From contig NZ_JBDZDT010000002.1 in the NCBI RefSeq assembly GCF_040049275.1, positions 657,279-721,278 on the forward strand: a stretch of 64,000 nucleotides of DNA, given 5' to 3'. A program made the position numbers and the translations under genes. The stretch comes from Aquabacter sp040049275. Lineage in GTDB: Bacteria > Pseudomonadota > Alphaproteobacteria > Rhizobiales > Xanthobacteraceae. This document shows positions 34,715 through 45,038 of this stretch, piece by piece. Position 1 is the stretch's first letter. Every line of letters begins with the position of its first letter. The notes beneath the pieces are model-generated. The model was not told where the DNA came from. It saw nothing but the letters and a program-made list of their open reading frames with translations, and did not search any database.

Positions 34715-35923
34715 ATGACCGCGCCGGTTTCTCCCCGTCCCGGCGCCCCTTCGCGGCGCGCCTTCCTGGACCACAACGCCACGTCTCCGCTGCGCCCGGA
34801 GGCGCGCGCGGCCATGCTGGACGCGCTAACCGAGCCCGGAAACGCGTCCTCCGTCCACACGGACGGCCGCGCTGCGCGGGCGCGCCTGGAGCAGGCGCGG
34901 ACCGAGGTTGCGGGCCTTGCGGGGGCGCAGAAGACAGGCGTGGTCTTCACCTCCGGCGCCACCGAGGCCAACGCGCTTATCCTTCATCCCGAGCTGGACA
35001 TTGCCGGCCGGCCCGTCACCTGCGACGTGCTCCTCATTAGCGCCGTCGAGCATCCCTCGATCCTGCGCGGCCACCGTTTCCCGGCGGACCGGGTGGAGGT
35101 GCTGCCGGTGGATGCGGCGGGCCGCATCGACCTCGACGCGCTCGATGAGGCCTTGACGCGACATGCCGGGCAGGGCCGCCGCGCCCTCCTGTCGCTGATG
35201 CTGGCAAACAACGAGACGGGCGTGATCCAGCCGGTGGCGGAAGCTGCACGGCGGGCGCAGGCCCATGGGGCGGTCGTGCACTGCGATGCGGTTCAGGCCG
35301 CGGGGCGGCTGCCGCTGGATATCTATGCGCTGGGCGTGGATTTCCTCACCTTCTCTTCCCACAAGATCGGCGGGCCCCAGGGCGCGGGCGCGCTGGTGGC
35401 GCGCCACGCGGACAGCCGCGCGCGCATCGCGCTCATCGGTGGCGGCGGGCAGGAGCGGGGCCGGCGTGCCGGCACGGAAAATATCGCCGCGGTGGCGGGT
35501 TATGGGGCCGCAGCCCGTGCGTCGGGCGCGGATCTGGCCCGCGAATCCGTCCGGTTGAAGGGGTTGCGCGATCGGCTCGAACAAGAGATTGTGCGGCAAC
35601 TCCAGGGCACGCAGATCGTGGGCGCGGATGCTGAGCGTCTGCCCAACACGTCCTGCGTGATTTTTGCCGGTGTAAAGGCCGAAACCCTGGTGATTGCGCT
35701 CGATCTTGCCCATGTATCGGTAAGCGCCGGGTCCGCCTGCTCCTCTGGCAAGGTCGGACCCTCGCATGTGCTCGCTGCCATGGGATATGCGGGCGATGCG
35801 GCGAGCGGGGCGATCCGCCTCTCGCTCGGCTGGTCGAGCAGCGAAGAGGATGTGGATCTGGCGCTCGCGGCCTTGGGCCGCGCGGTGCCGCAGCTTCAAA
35901 ACCGTCCGGTACGGGCGGCCTAA
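34715..35923 (+). CDS. Cysteine desulfurase, NifS/IscS type, first gene of the SUF operon
   Basis: A 402-residue PLP enzyme that releases sulfur from cysteine for Fe-S assembly. The group I features are clear: FLDHNATSPLRPEA at the start, TSGATEANAL, SSHKIGGPQGAGAL with the PLP lysine, and SAGSACSSGK with the catalytic cysteine in the flexible loop. It is distinct from SufS further down the operon, so the cluster encodes two desulfurases. Start at 34715 (MTAPVSPRP); alternatives upstream extend only a low-complexity tail. sufB follows after 49 bases. Confidence 0.9.
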   Translation: MTAPVSPRPGAPSRRAFLDHNATSPLRPEARAAMLDALTEPGNASSVHTDGRAARARLEQARTEVAGLAGAQKTGVVFTSGATEANALILHPELDIAGRPVTCDVLLISAVEHPSILRGHRFPADRVEVLPVDAAGRIDLDALDEALTRHAGQGRRALLSLMLANNETGVIQPVAEAARRAQAHGAVVHCDAVQAAGRLPLDIYALGVDFLTFSSHKIGGPQGAGALVARHADSRARIALIGGGGQERGRRAGTENIAAVAGYGAAARASGADLARESVRLKGLRDRLEQEIVRQLQGTQIVGADAERLPNTSCVIFAGVKAETLVIALDLAHVSVSAGSACSSGKVGPSHVLAAMGYAGDAASGAIRLSLGWSSSEEDVDLALAALGRAVPQLQNRPVRAA

Positions 35924-35972
35924 GGGACTTGACCGGCGGGCCTTGACCCCGCGCGGGAGAGGAGACGAGAAG

Positions 35973-37448
<1,476 letters not shown>

Positions 37449-37466
37449 TCGCACGATTGGGATAGG

Positions 37467-37548
37467 GATGGCCGGGTCGAGCCCGGCCATGACGCAAACG
37501 GACAGCGCCTCTCATCATCATGCCCGGCTTGAACCCGGGCATCTGCGA
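37467..37548. repeat. Type A palindromic repeat between sufB and sufC
   Basis: Two units, GATGGCCGGGTCGAGCCCGG and CATGCCCGGCTTGAACCCGG, lie in the 131-base gap between sufB and sufC. Because the genes must be co-expressed, this copy cannot be a strong terminator; it may adjust message stability or stoichiometry. Confidence 0.8.
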
Positions 37549-37579
37549 GACGGCCGCGCCAGACAGAACGGAAACGGAA

Positions 37580-38335
37580 ATGGCTCTGCTTGAGATCAAG
37601 AACCTGCACGCCCAGATCGAGGACAACCAGATCCTGCGCGGCCTCGACCTCTCGGTGAATGCCGGTGAGGTGCACGCCATCATGGGGCCGAACGGCTCTG
37701 GCAAGTCCACGCTCTCCTACGTCCTCGCCGGCAAGCCGGACTATGAGGTGACCGAGGGCGAGGCGCTGCTGGACGGGCAGGACTTGCTGGAGATGGACCC
37801 GGACGCGCGCGCGGCCGCCGGCCTGTTCCTCGCGTTCCAATACCCCATCGAAATCCCGGGCGTCGCCACCATGACGTTCCTGCGCACCTCCATCAACGCG
37901 CAGCGCAAGGCGCGCGGCGAGGCGGAGCTGTCCACCCCCGATTTCCTTCGCCTCGTGAAGGAGAAGGCCGGCCATCTCGGCATCAGCCAGGAGATGCTCC
38001 GGCGCGGTGTGAATGTGGGCTTCTCCGGCGGCGAGAAGAAGCGCAACGAAATCCTCCAGATGACCCTGCTCCAGCCGAAGCTCTGCATCCTCGACGAGAC
38101 CGATTCCGGCCTCGACATCGACGCGCTGAAGGTGGTGTCGGAAGGGGTGAATGCGCTGCGCGCGCCGGACCGGGCCATGGTGGTGATCACCCACTACCAG
38201 CGCCTGCTGGAATATATCGTGCCCGACGTGGTGCACGTGATGCACAAGGGCCGCATCGTCCGCTCGGGCGGCAAGGAGCTGGCCCTGGAACTGGAAGCCT
38301 CGGGCTACGCCGCCTACGGCCAGGACGCGGCGTGA
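37580..38335 (+). CDS. sufC: Fe-S cluster assembly ATPase SufC
   Basis: SufC is the ABC-type ATPase of SufBCD. The 251-residue protein has Walker A GPNGSGKST, the signature FSGGEKKRNEI and Walker B LCILDETDSGLDID, whose SufC-specific form is diagnostic. The segment AFQYPIEIPGV is also typical. It starts at the ATG at 37580 after GGAAACGG. sufD begins ten bases after its stop. Confidence 0.97.
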   Translation: MALLEIKNLHAQIEDNQILRGLDLSVNAGEVHAIMGPNGSGKSTLSYVLAGKPDYEVTEGEALLDGQDLLEMDPDARAAAGLFLAFQYPIEIPGVATMTFLRTSINAQRKARGEAELSTPDFLRLVKEKAGHLGISQEMLRRGVNVGFSGGEKKRNEILQMTLLQPKLCILDETDSGLDIDALKVVSEGVNALRAPDRAMVVITHYQRLLEYIVPDVVHVMHKGRIVRSGGKELALELEASGYAAYGQDAA

Positions 38336-38345
38336 GGACGAACCC

Positions 38346-39686
38346 ATGAACGTCCAGAACCAGCCTTTGCGCACCGCCGCCGAGCAGGCGCTCCTGGCCC
38401 TGCTGGAGCAGCGCGTGGCGGACGATGCCCTCGAGGGGCCGCTCTCCGCGCGCATCGACGAGCTGCGCCGCTCAGCGCTCACCGCCTTCGCCGCCCACGG
38501 CCTGCCGCACCGGCGCGTGGAGGAATGGAAGTATACCGACCTGCGCGTCCTGATGCGCACTGCCGCGCCGCCCGCCGGCCCGCTCGACGCGGCGGCGGAT
38601 GCTGAGGGGAATTTCCGCGCGGTCTCCTTCCCCGAGACGCGCCGCATCCTGTTCGTGAACGGCCAGCTCTGCCGCGCTCATTCGGACCTCGCCGCCCTTG
38701 AGCCGGGGCTGACCGTGGTGCCGCTCGCGAGCGCGCTCGCCGGCGGCCACGGCGCCGTGGAGAAGTTCGGCACCCTGGCGCCGCAGCGCTATGACGGCAT
38801 TCTCGCCCTCAACACCGCCTATCTCGGCGAGGGGCTGGTGATCCAGGTGGCGGACGGCGCGAAGATCGCGCGGCCGCTGCACATCGCCCACGTCTTCACC
38901 GACAGCGACATCGCCGCCACCTTCACCCGCCGGGTGGTTGAGGTGGGCGCGGGCGCCGAGGTGACCCTGGTGGAGAGCTTCCAGGGCCGCGACGGCGTCG
39001 CCTACCAGACCAATGATGCCCTTGAGCTGTTCGTCGGCGACGAGAGCCATGTGGATTATGTGCGCCTCCAGGAGGAGAGCGAGACGGCGCTTCATTTCGC
39101 GACCGTCATGCTGGAGATCGGCCGCAACGCCAATTTCCACTCCTTTGGCCTCACCACCGGAGCCCAGGCCTCGCGCGTCAGCCTCTATGGGCGCTTCGCG
39201 GGCACCCACTCCCATGCCGGCATTCGAGGCGCGACCCTACTGAAGGATCGCCAGCATGCGGACGTGACGCTGCTGCTGGACCATGCGGTGGCCCATTGTG
39301 AGAGCCGCGAGCTGTTCAAGAGCGTGCTGGCGGACGAGGCCCATGGCGTGTTCCAGGGCAAGATCGTGGTGCGCCCCGACGCCCAGAAGACCGACGGGCG
39401 CATGATGAGCCAGGCGCTCCTCCTCGGCGAGACCGCCGAGATGGACAACAAGCCAGAGCTGGAAATCTTCGCAGACGACGTCCAGTGCGGCCACGGCGCC
39501 ACGGCGGGCGATCTCGACGAGGACCTGCTGTTCTATCTCATGGCGCGCGGCATTCCCCCGAAGGAGGCCGAGGCGCTGCTGATCCAGGCCTTCGTGGGCG
39601 AGGCGCTGGAATTCGTGGAGAATGACGGCCTGCGGGATGCGCTGATCGCGCGGGCCGAAGGCTGGCTGAAGAAACGGGCCGGCTAG
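38346..39686 (+). CDS. sufD: Fe-S cluster assembly protein SufD
   Basis: SufD pairs with SufB in the SufBC2D scaffold. The 446-residue protein has the divergent N-terminal region (RRVEEWKYTDLRVLMRT) and the conserved C-terminal beta-helix core (YGRFAGTHSHAGIRG, DDVQCGHGATAGDLDEDLLFYLMARGIP). A His in this core region is needed for assembly in E. coli. Ten bases separate it from sufC. A palindromic repeat lies between it and sufS. Confidence 0.95.
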   Translation: MNVQNQPLRTAAEQALLALLEQRVADDALEGPLSARIDELRRSALTAFAAHGLPHRRVEEWKYTDLRVLMRTAAPPAGPLDAAADAEGNFRAVSFPETRRILFVNGQLCRAHSDLAALEPGLTVVPLASALAGGHGAVEKFGTLAPQRYDGILALNTAYLGEGLVIQVADGAKIARPLHIAHVFTDSDIAATFTRRVVEVGAGAEVTLVESFQGRDGVAYQTNDALELFVGDESHVDYVRLQEESETALHFATVMLEIGRNANFHSFGLTTGAQASRVSLYGRFAGTHSHAGIRGATLLKDRQHADVTLLLDHAVAHCESRELFKSVLADEAHGVFQGKIVVRPDAQKTDGRMMSQALLLGETAEMDNKPELEIFADDVQCGHGATAGDLDEDLLFYLMARGIPPKEAEALLIQAFVGEALEFVENDGLRDALIARAEGWLKKRAG

Positions 39687-39708
39687 GCGCTAGGCGCGCC
39701 CGTCCCCG

Positions 39709-39796
39709 TCATGGCCGGGCTCGACCCGGCCATCTCTTGGGGTTCCGGGCGGCGCCTCGATGGAGGGAGATCCCCGGGTCGAGCCCGGGGATGACG
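39709..39796. repeat. Type A palindromic repeat between sufD and sufS
   Basis: Two units, CATGGCCGGGCTCGACCCGG and GATCCCCGGGTCGAGCCCGG, separated by about 40 bases. It is the second such element inside the SUF operon. Confidence 0.82.
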
Positions 39797-39822
39797 GTCT
39801 CTAGAGTAATGGACATCATTCC

Positions 39823-41070
39823 ATGACCAAGACGCATCCCGCCGTTGCCAACGGCACGTACGACCTCGACGCCGTCCGCGCGGATTTCCCGGCGCTGGCG
39901 CTGACCGTGAACGGCCATCCGCTCACCTATCTCGACAATGCCGCCTCCGCCCAGAAGCCGCGCCAGATGCTGGACCGCATGGTGAAGGCCTATGAGAGCG
40001 AATATTCCAACGTCCATCGCGGCCTGCACTATCTCGCCAATGCCGCGACCGAGGGCTTCGAGCAGGCGCGCGAGACCGTGCGCGCCTTCCTCAACGCCGC
40101 CTCGGTGGACGAGATCATCTTCACCCGCTCGGGCACCGGCGCCATCAATCTCGTCGCCAATTCGCTCGGCCAGTCCATCCAGGCGGGGGACGAGATCGTC
40201 CTCTCCATCATGGAGCACCATTCCAACATCGTGCCCTGGCACTTCCTGAGGGAGCGCAAGGGCGCGGTGATCAAATGGGCGCCGGTGAACGAGGACGGCT
40301 CGTTCGACCTCGACGCCTTCGAGGCGCTGCTGAGCCCTAAGACCAAGATCGTCGCCGTCACCCACATGTCCAACGTGCTCGGCACGGTGACGCCGGTGAA
40401 GGAGATCGCCCGTGCCGCCCATGCGGTGGGCGCCAAGGTGCTGGTGGACGGCTGCCAGGGCGCGGTCCACATGCCCGTCGACGTGCGCGACCTCGACGTG
40501 GATTTCTACGCCGTCACCGGCCACAAGCTCTATGGGCCGACTGGCATCGGCGCGCTCTACGGCAAGCTGGATCTCCTCGCCGAGATGCCTCCCTATGAGG
40601 GCGGCGGCGAGATGATCCGCGAGGTGAGCGAGGACCGCGTCACCTATGCGGCCCCGCCCCACCGCTTCGAGGCGGGGACGCCGGCCATTGTGGAAGCCAT
40701 CGGCCTCGGCGCGGCGCTGGACTATATCAACAGCCTCGGCCGCGAGCGCATCGCCGCTCACGAGCACGAGCTGTCGCTCTATGCCCACGAGCGTCTCGGG
40801 GCCATGAATAGCCTGCGCATCATCGGCACGGCGGCGGGGAAGGGGGCCATCATCTCGTTCGAGATGAAGGGCGCCCATCCGCATGATGTGGCGACCGTGC
40901 TGGATCGTTATGGGGTTGCCGTTCGGGCAGGAACCCATTGCGCCCAGCCGCTTCTCGCACGATATGGGACGACGGCGACCTGCCGCGCATCACTATCACT
41001 CTATAATAGCCGCGCCGACGTGGACCGCCTTGCACAGGCCCTTCTGAAGGCGCAGGATTTGTTCTCATGA
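39823..41070 (+). CDS. sufS: Cysteine desulfurase SufS
   Basis: SufS is the group II PLP-dependent desulfurase that feeds sulfur to SufBCD, normally via SufE or SufU. The 415-residue protein has YLDNAASAQKPRQMLD, TRSGTGAINLVA, the PLP lysine in TGHKLYGPTGIGALYG, and the catalytic Cys373 in RAGTHCAQPL, the RxGxHC signature of SufS rather than IscS. Its stop overlaps the sufT start as ATGA. Neither sufE nor sufU is in the window. Confidence 0.96.
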   Translation: MTKTHPAVANGTYDLDAVRADFPALALTVNGHPLTYLDNAASAQKPRQMLDRMVKAYESEYSNVHRGLHYLANAATEGFEQARETVRAFLNAASVDEIIFTRSGTGAINLVANSLGQSIQAGDEIVLSIMEHHSNIVPWHFLRERKGAVIKWAPVNEDGSFDLDAFEALLSPKTKIVAVTHMSNVLGTVTPVKEIARAAHAVGAKVLVDGCQGAVHMPVDVRDLDVDFYAVTGHKLYGPTGIGALYGKLDLLAEMPPYEGGGEMIREVSEDRVTYAAPPHRFEAGTPAIVEAIGLGAALDYINSLGRERIAAHEHELSLYAHERLGAMNSLRIIGTAAGKGAIISFEMKGAHPHDVATVLDRYGVAVRAGTHCAQPLLARYGTTATCRASLSLYNSRADVDRLAQALLKAQDLFS

Positions 41071-41438
41071 CCGAGACCTTGACCGAAAACCCGAATACCC
41101 CGGCCATCTCCTCGAAGATTCCCGAGGCGGAGTTGACGCGGCTCACCGACGACATCGTCGCCGCGCTGAAGACCGTCTACGATCCGGAAATCCCGGTGGA
41201 CATCTACGAGCTCGGCCTCATCTACAAGGTGGACATCGCCGACGACCGCTCGGTGGCCGTTGAGATGACGCTCACCACCCCCAACTGCCCGTCCGCCGCC
41301 GAGCTTCCCGGCATGATCGAGAATGCGGTGGCCTCCGTGGAGGGCATTGGCGGTGTGACCGTGGACGTGACCTTCGACCCGCCCTGGGACCAGGGGCGCA
41401 TGTCGGAAGAGGCCCGGGCCACGCTCAATCTGTGGTGA
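41067..41438 (+). CDS. sufT: SUF system assembly protein SufT (DUF59/MIP18 family)
   Basis: A 123-residue DUF59 protein of the SufT/PaaD/MIP18 group, which assists Fe-S cluster maturation or transfer. The domain is clear: VYDPEIPVDIYELGLIY, then MTLTTPNCPSAAELPGMIE with the conserved cysteine, then VTFDPPWDQGRMSEEAR. It is translationally coupled to sufS. The A-type carrier gene that normally follows is not here; a homologue is at 62431. Confidence 0.93.
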   Translation: MTETLTENPNTPAISSKIPEAELTRLTDDIVAALKTVYDPEIPVDIYELGLIYKVDIADDRSVAVEMTLTTPNCPSAAELPGMIENAVASVEGIGGVTVDVTFDPPWDQGRMSEEARATLNLW

Positions 41439-41455
41439 TTTCCTAGAGAGGCCTG

Positions 41456-41525
41456 TCATGCCCGGGCTTGACCCGGGCATCTCCCGGAGTGGAGAGAGAT
41501 CCCCGGATCAAGTCCGGGGATGACG
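41456..41525. repeat. Type A palindromic repeat after the SUF operon
   Basis: Two units, CATGCCCGGGCTTGACCCGG and GATCCCCGGATCAAGTCCGG, separated by about 20 bases. It lies between the convergent ends of sufT and the ThiE/TenI gene. Confidence 0.82.
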
Positions 41526-41545
41526 GCATCCAAGGTAACGCCCCT

Positions 41546-42163
41546 TTACACCCCCCACGCCTCCACCAGCCCCCGCATTTCCGCTTCCGGGTCCGCCGCC
41601 CGCATCACCCCGCCCATGACCGCGCCACCCGCCACCCCCGCAGCCTTGCAGCGGGGCAGCGTCGACGCATCGATGCCGCCCAGCGCCAGCAGCGGCACGC
41701 GGCAGGCGGATACGAGGCGCGCCAATCCCGCCTCCTCCAGCGCCGGCCCATAGCCGGGCTTCGACGCCGTCTCGAAGGCGGGGCCGGCCACCACATAATC
41801 GAGCACGGCCGGATCGGCGGCCGTCGCCTCCTCCACAGAATGGATGGATTGCCCCACGAGCGCCGCCTTGCCCAGCCGCGCGCGCGCCGCCGCTGCGTCC
41901 GCTCCGGCCGGCAGGTGCACGCCGTCCACCGCCGCATGCGCGGCAAGGTCGGCGCTGCCATGGAGGGTCACCAGCGCATCGAACGGCGCCGCCAGCACCC
42001 GAATGCCGGCGGCGAGCGCCGCTTGCTCCTCGTCCGGCAGGTCCTTCTCCCGCACGCTGATCCAGCGCACGCCCCCCGCCAGCGCCGCGCCGGCAACGGC
42101 CAAAAGCTCGCCCTTTGCCTGGGAGCGGTCGGTGATGAGGAGGAGGGGCGGGGAGGGGAGCAT
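41546..42163 (-). CDS. Thiamine phosphate synthase/TenI family protein
   Basis: A 205-residue TIM-barrel protein of the ThiE/TenI family. Shared features are LLITDRS, GVRWISVREKDLPD, VGQSIHSVEEA, DYVVAGPAFETASKPG and LLALGGID. Several positions look more like TenI (thiazole tautomerase) than ThiE: the INDR motif is replaced by TLHGSADLA, and HLGQ by HLPAGAD. The call between the two is open. It lies apart from thiO-thiS-thiG, behind a TDT transporter on the other strand, and I see no riboswitch ahead of it. Start at 42163 (MLPSPPLLLITDR) is preferred; an upstream start at 42244 exists. Confidence 0.82.
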   Translation of the reverse strand: MLPSPPLLLITDRSQAKGELLAVAGAALAGGVRWISVREKDLPDEEQAALAAGIRVLAAPFDALVTLHGSADLAAHAAVDGVHLPAGADAAAARARLGKAALVGQSIHSVEEATAADPAVLDYVVAGPAFETASKPGYGPALEEAGLARLVSACRVPLLALGGIDASTLPRCKAAGVAGGAVMGGVMRAADPEAEMRGLVEAWGV

Positions 42164-42342
42164 CGGGAAGGTCGCCGAACAGCCGGGAGCGGAACGCCGC
42201 CATAGTGCGGCAGGCCCTCCTTTCCGTCCATGCGGGTCAGCCATGCCGCGACTATGCTGGTGTCGTCGCGGCAGATCCGAGGTAAGGAGGGATGGCGGGG
42301 TGTCGGCGCCGGTGGCCGACCGTCATTGCGGGGAATTTCATC

Positions 42343-43515
42343 GTGGCCGATACCGTCTCGCTCGTCTCGCCGCCCGGCCCTGCTCCGGCCGGCGACCTGA
42401 AGGAAATGGTCCGCCAGTTCACGCCCAACTGGTTCGGCGCCACCATGGGCACGGGCGTGCTCGCCTTGGCCCTCAACCAGTTCCCGCTGGAGATCCCGGT
42501 TCTCCACGATGTGGGCCGCGCGCTGTGGCTGATGAATATCGCCCTCTTCATCCTGTTCAGCTGCATGTATGCGGCGCGCTGGATCTTCTTCTTCGACGGC
42601 GCGAGGCGCATCTTCCAGCACCCAGTGGTGTCCATGTTCTTCGGCACCATCCCCATGGGGCTCGCCACCATCATCAACGGCTTTGTCGCCTTCGGCATCC
42701 CCATGTGGGGAGACACGGCGCTGGAGATCGCCCATGTGCTGTGGTGGGCGGATGTGGCCATGGCGGTGGCCTGCGGCCTGCTGATCCCGTTCCTCATGTT
42801 CACCCGCCAGGAGCACAGCCTGGAGAAGATGACCGCGGTCTGGCTGCTGCCCATCGTGGCGGCGGAGGTGGCAGCGGCGAGCGGCGCGCTCCTCGTGTCC
42901 CATCTCGGCCCGGTCGAGGGCTACAACGTGCATATCATCAGCTATGCGCTGTGGGCCTTCTCGGTGCCCGTCGCCATGAGCATCCTGGTGATCCTGCTGC
43001 TGCGCCTCATCCTCTACAAGCTGCCGGCGCGCGAGATGGCGGCCTCCTCCTGGCTCGCCCTTGGCCCCATCGGCACCGGCGCGCTCGGCCTTCTGCTGTT
43101 CGGCTTCAACGCGCCCGCCATATTCACGGCGCAAGGCATGCCGGCCATGGGGGATGTGGGCCTGGGCATCGGCATCGTCGGCGGCACCATCCTGTGGGGC
43201 TATGGCGCCTGGTGGCTGATGCTGGCCGTGTTGAAGACGATCCGTTACGTGCGCGAGGGGATGCCGTTCAATATCGGCTGGTGGGCCTTCACCTTCCCGC
43301 TCGGCGTCTATTCGCTCGCCACCCTGGCGCTGGCGCGGGCGACCCATCTCCCGCTCTTTTCCGTGATAGGCGGCGTCCTCATCGTCTGCCTCGCCGCCTT
43401 CTGGCTCCTGGTGATGGTGCGCACCCTGCACGGCGCATGGCGCGGCTATCTCTTCTTCTCCCCGTGCCTCGTCTCCGGCGTCGCGCCCATCGAGCCGTTG
43501 CCGAAGCAGGTCTGA
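42343..43515 (+). CDS. TDT (TehA/SLAC1-type) transporter
   Basis: An approximately 390-residue membrane protein of the tellurite-resistance/dicarboxylate transporter family, with about ten hydrophobic segments. The signature FTPNWFGATMGTGVLALAL at the N-terminus and IPMGLATIINGFVAFG are typical. Members carry anions such as C4-dicarboxylates, sulfite or chloride; the substrate here is unknown. I chose GTG at 42343. An ATG at 42292 is also possible, but its AAGGAGG lies only one base upstream. The gene sits between thiamin genes on the opposite strand. Confidence 0.82.
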   Translation: MADTVSLVSPPGPAPAGDLKEMVRQFTPNWFGATMGTGVLALALNQFPLEIPVLHDVGRALWLMNIALFILFSCMYAARWIFFFDGARRIFQHPVVSMFFGTIPMGLATIINGFVAFGIPMWGDTALEIAHVLWWADVAMAVACGLLIPFLMFTRQEHSLEKMTAVWLLPIVAAEVAAASGALLVSHLGPVEGYNVHIISYALWAFSVPVAMSILVILLLRLILYKLPAREMAASSWLALGPIGTGALGLLLFGFNAPAIFTAQGMPAMGDVGLGIGIVGGTILWGYGAWWLMLAVLKTIRYVREGMPFNIGWWAFTFPLGVYSLATLALARATHLPLFSVIGGVLIVCLAAFWLLVMVRTLHGAWRGYLFFSPCLVSGVAPIEPLPKQV

Positions 43516-43533
43516 TGGCCGCGCGGGGCGAGG

Positions 43534-43947
43534 TCAGGGACCCGTGGGGCACATGGCGAAGAGGGTGCCGTTGTAGAGCATCAGCGCCATCCCCTTCAGC
43601 TCGACCGTGACCTCTTTCCCGCCCGCCTTCGGCGCAGGGGTGCATGCGGCCATCCGGGCGGAGAAGCGCCCCGGGCCGGTCTGGGTCCAAGCCGGCATGT
43701 CGCACGCGATCTTGGCCTTGGGGGTGACCTCGCGGATCGTCGGCGGCGTCACCTCTATGTAAGTGCGAGGCGCCGCACACAGCTTTTTCAGCGCGTCGCC
43801 CGTGGGCGCCGTCCCGCCGGGCGCCATCACCCATCGGCCAAGCATCATGGGGGCGGGCACGGCCACAGCCTGCGCAAAGGCGCTCTGGGAAACTGCGAAG
43901 GCGGAGATAGCCGCAAAGGCCCATGCGAGGGCCGTTCTCACCATCAT
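43534..43947 (-). CDS. Secreted protein of unknown function
   Basis: A 137-residue protein with a clear signal peptide (ALAWAFAAISAFAVSQSAFAQ). The mature part has four cysteines (KKLCAAPR, IACDMPAW, AACTPAP, FAMCPTGP), suggesting two disulfides. I do not recognise a family. It begins 68 bases after the thiG stop on the same strand and is convergent with the TDT gene. There is no visible reason to link it to thiamin. Confidence 0.7.
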   Translation of the reverse strand: MMVRTALAWAFAAISAFAVSQSAFAQAVAVPAPMMLGRWVMAPGGTAPTGDALKKLCAAPRTYIEVTPPTIREVTPKAKIACDMPAWTQTGPGRFSARMAACTPAPKAGGKEVTVELKGMALMLYNGTLFAMCPTGP

Positions 43948-44015
43948 GTTTTCCGTTCCTCAGTCATTCCGTCCGGGGGCTTTCCTATCCGGCCCGGTCC
44001 AAGGGAGGATGACGC

Positions 44016-44795
44016 TCAGGTGCCCACCAGCCCGAATTCAGGGCTCGACGCCTCGGCGTGGAGCTTCTTCGGGATGCGCCCGGAGAGCCGCGCGAGGCGC
44101 CCGCCGTCCACCGCGTGCCGAAAGGCGGCGGCCATGCGCACGGGATCGTGCGCCCTGGACACCGCGGTATTGAGCAGCACCGCCGCGCAGCCCAGCTCCA
44201 TGGCGAGCGCGGCGTCGGAAGCCGTGCCGATGCCCGCATCCAGCACCACCGGCACCGGGGAGCGGGCGCAGATCAATTCGATCATGTGCGGGTTGGCGAT
44301 GCCGAGGCCCGAGCCGATCATGGAGCCAAGCGGCATCACGGTGGCGGCGCCGAGATCCGCCAGCTTCTGGCAGGTGACGGGGTCGTCATTGCAATAAGGC
44401 AGCACCACGAAGCCGCGATTGACCAGCTCCTCGGTGGCTTTGAGCAGCTCCTCCACATTGGGATAGAGCAGCTCGCGATCGCCGATCACCTCCAGCTTCA
44501 CCCAGTTGGTCTCCAGCGCCTCGCGCGCCAGTTCGGCAGTGAGGACGGCGTCCTTGGCGGTCTGGCAGCCGGCGGTGTTGGGCAGGATGTGAACGCGGCC
44601 GGTGAGGAGGTCGGTCAGGCTCTCCTCATAGCTCGCAAGGCTGATACGGCGGATGGAGGCCGTGGCCATCTCGGAGCCGGACGCCTCCAGCGCGTCGAGG
44701 AACACCTTCTGGTTGGGGTAGCCGGCGGTGCCGAGGAAAAGCCGCGAAGTGAAGCTGCGGCCGGCGATGACGAGGGGATCGGAAAAGGAAGTCAT
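44016..44795 (-). CDS. thiG: Thiazole synthase ThiG
   Basis: ThiG forms the thiazole phosphate ring of thiamin from deoxyxylulose 5-phosphate, dehydroglycine and the ThiS thiocarboxylate. The 259-residue TIM-barrel protein has the motif LFLGTAGYPN, the catalytic-lysine segment WVKLEVIGD, and the phosphate-binding VVLDAGIGTASDAALAMELG. Its gene follows thiS by about 21 bases in a riboswitch-controlled operon. Confidence 0.96.
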   Translation of the reverse strand: MTSFSDPLVIAGRSFTSRLFLGTAGYPNQKVFLDALEASGSEMATASIRRISLASYEESLTDLLTGRVHILPNTAGCQTAKDAVLTAELAREALETNWVKLEVIGDRELLYPNVEELLKATEELVNRGFVVLPYCNDDPVTCQKLADLGAATVMPLGSMIGSGLGIANPHMIELICARSPVPVVLDAGIGTASDAALAMELGCAAVLLNTAVSRAHDPVRMAAAFRHAVDGGRLARLSGRIPKKLHAEASSPEFGLVGT

Positions 44796-44816
44796 GTCTT
44801 GTCTTTCAGCAGGGTC

Positions 44817-45035
44817 TCAACCGCCCTGCCTGGCCTGGATGATCTCGATGGTGTCGCCAGCGGCGAGTTGCTGCTCGGCCCAGCGGGCACGCGGCACCAC
44901 GGCACCATTCAGCGCCACGGCGATGCCCTTGCGGGCGGGATCGACGCCCTTGGCGTCGAGAAGGTCGGCGATGGTGGCAACGTCCAGAGCTTCGGGCGCG
45001 CCGTTCACGCGCAGATCGAGGAGGGTGGTCTGCAT
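44817..45035 (-). CDS. thiS: Sulfur carrier protein ThiS
   Basis: A 72-residue ubiquitin-fold protein ending in Gly-Gly (IIQARQGG), the site of adenylation and thiocarboxylation. The body includes VNGAPEALDVATIADLL and ALNGAVVPRARWAE. It starts three bases after the thiO stop and precedes thiG. thiF, the adenylating enzyme, is not in the window. Confidence 0.94.
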   Translation of the reverse strand: MQTTLLDLRVNGAPEALDVATIADLLDAKGVDPARKGIAVALNGAVVPRARWAEQQLAAGDTIEIIQARQGG

Positions 45036-45038
45036 GGC

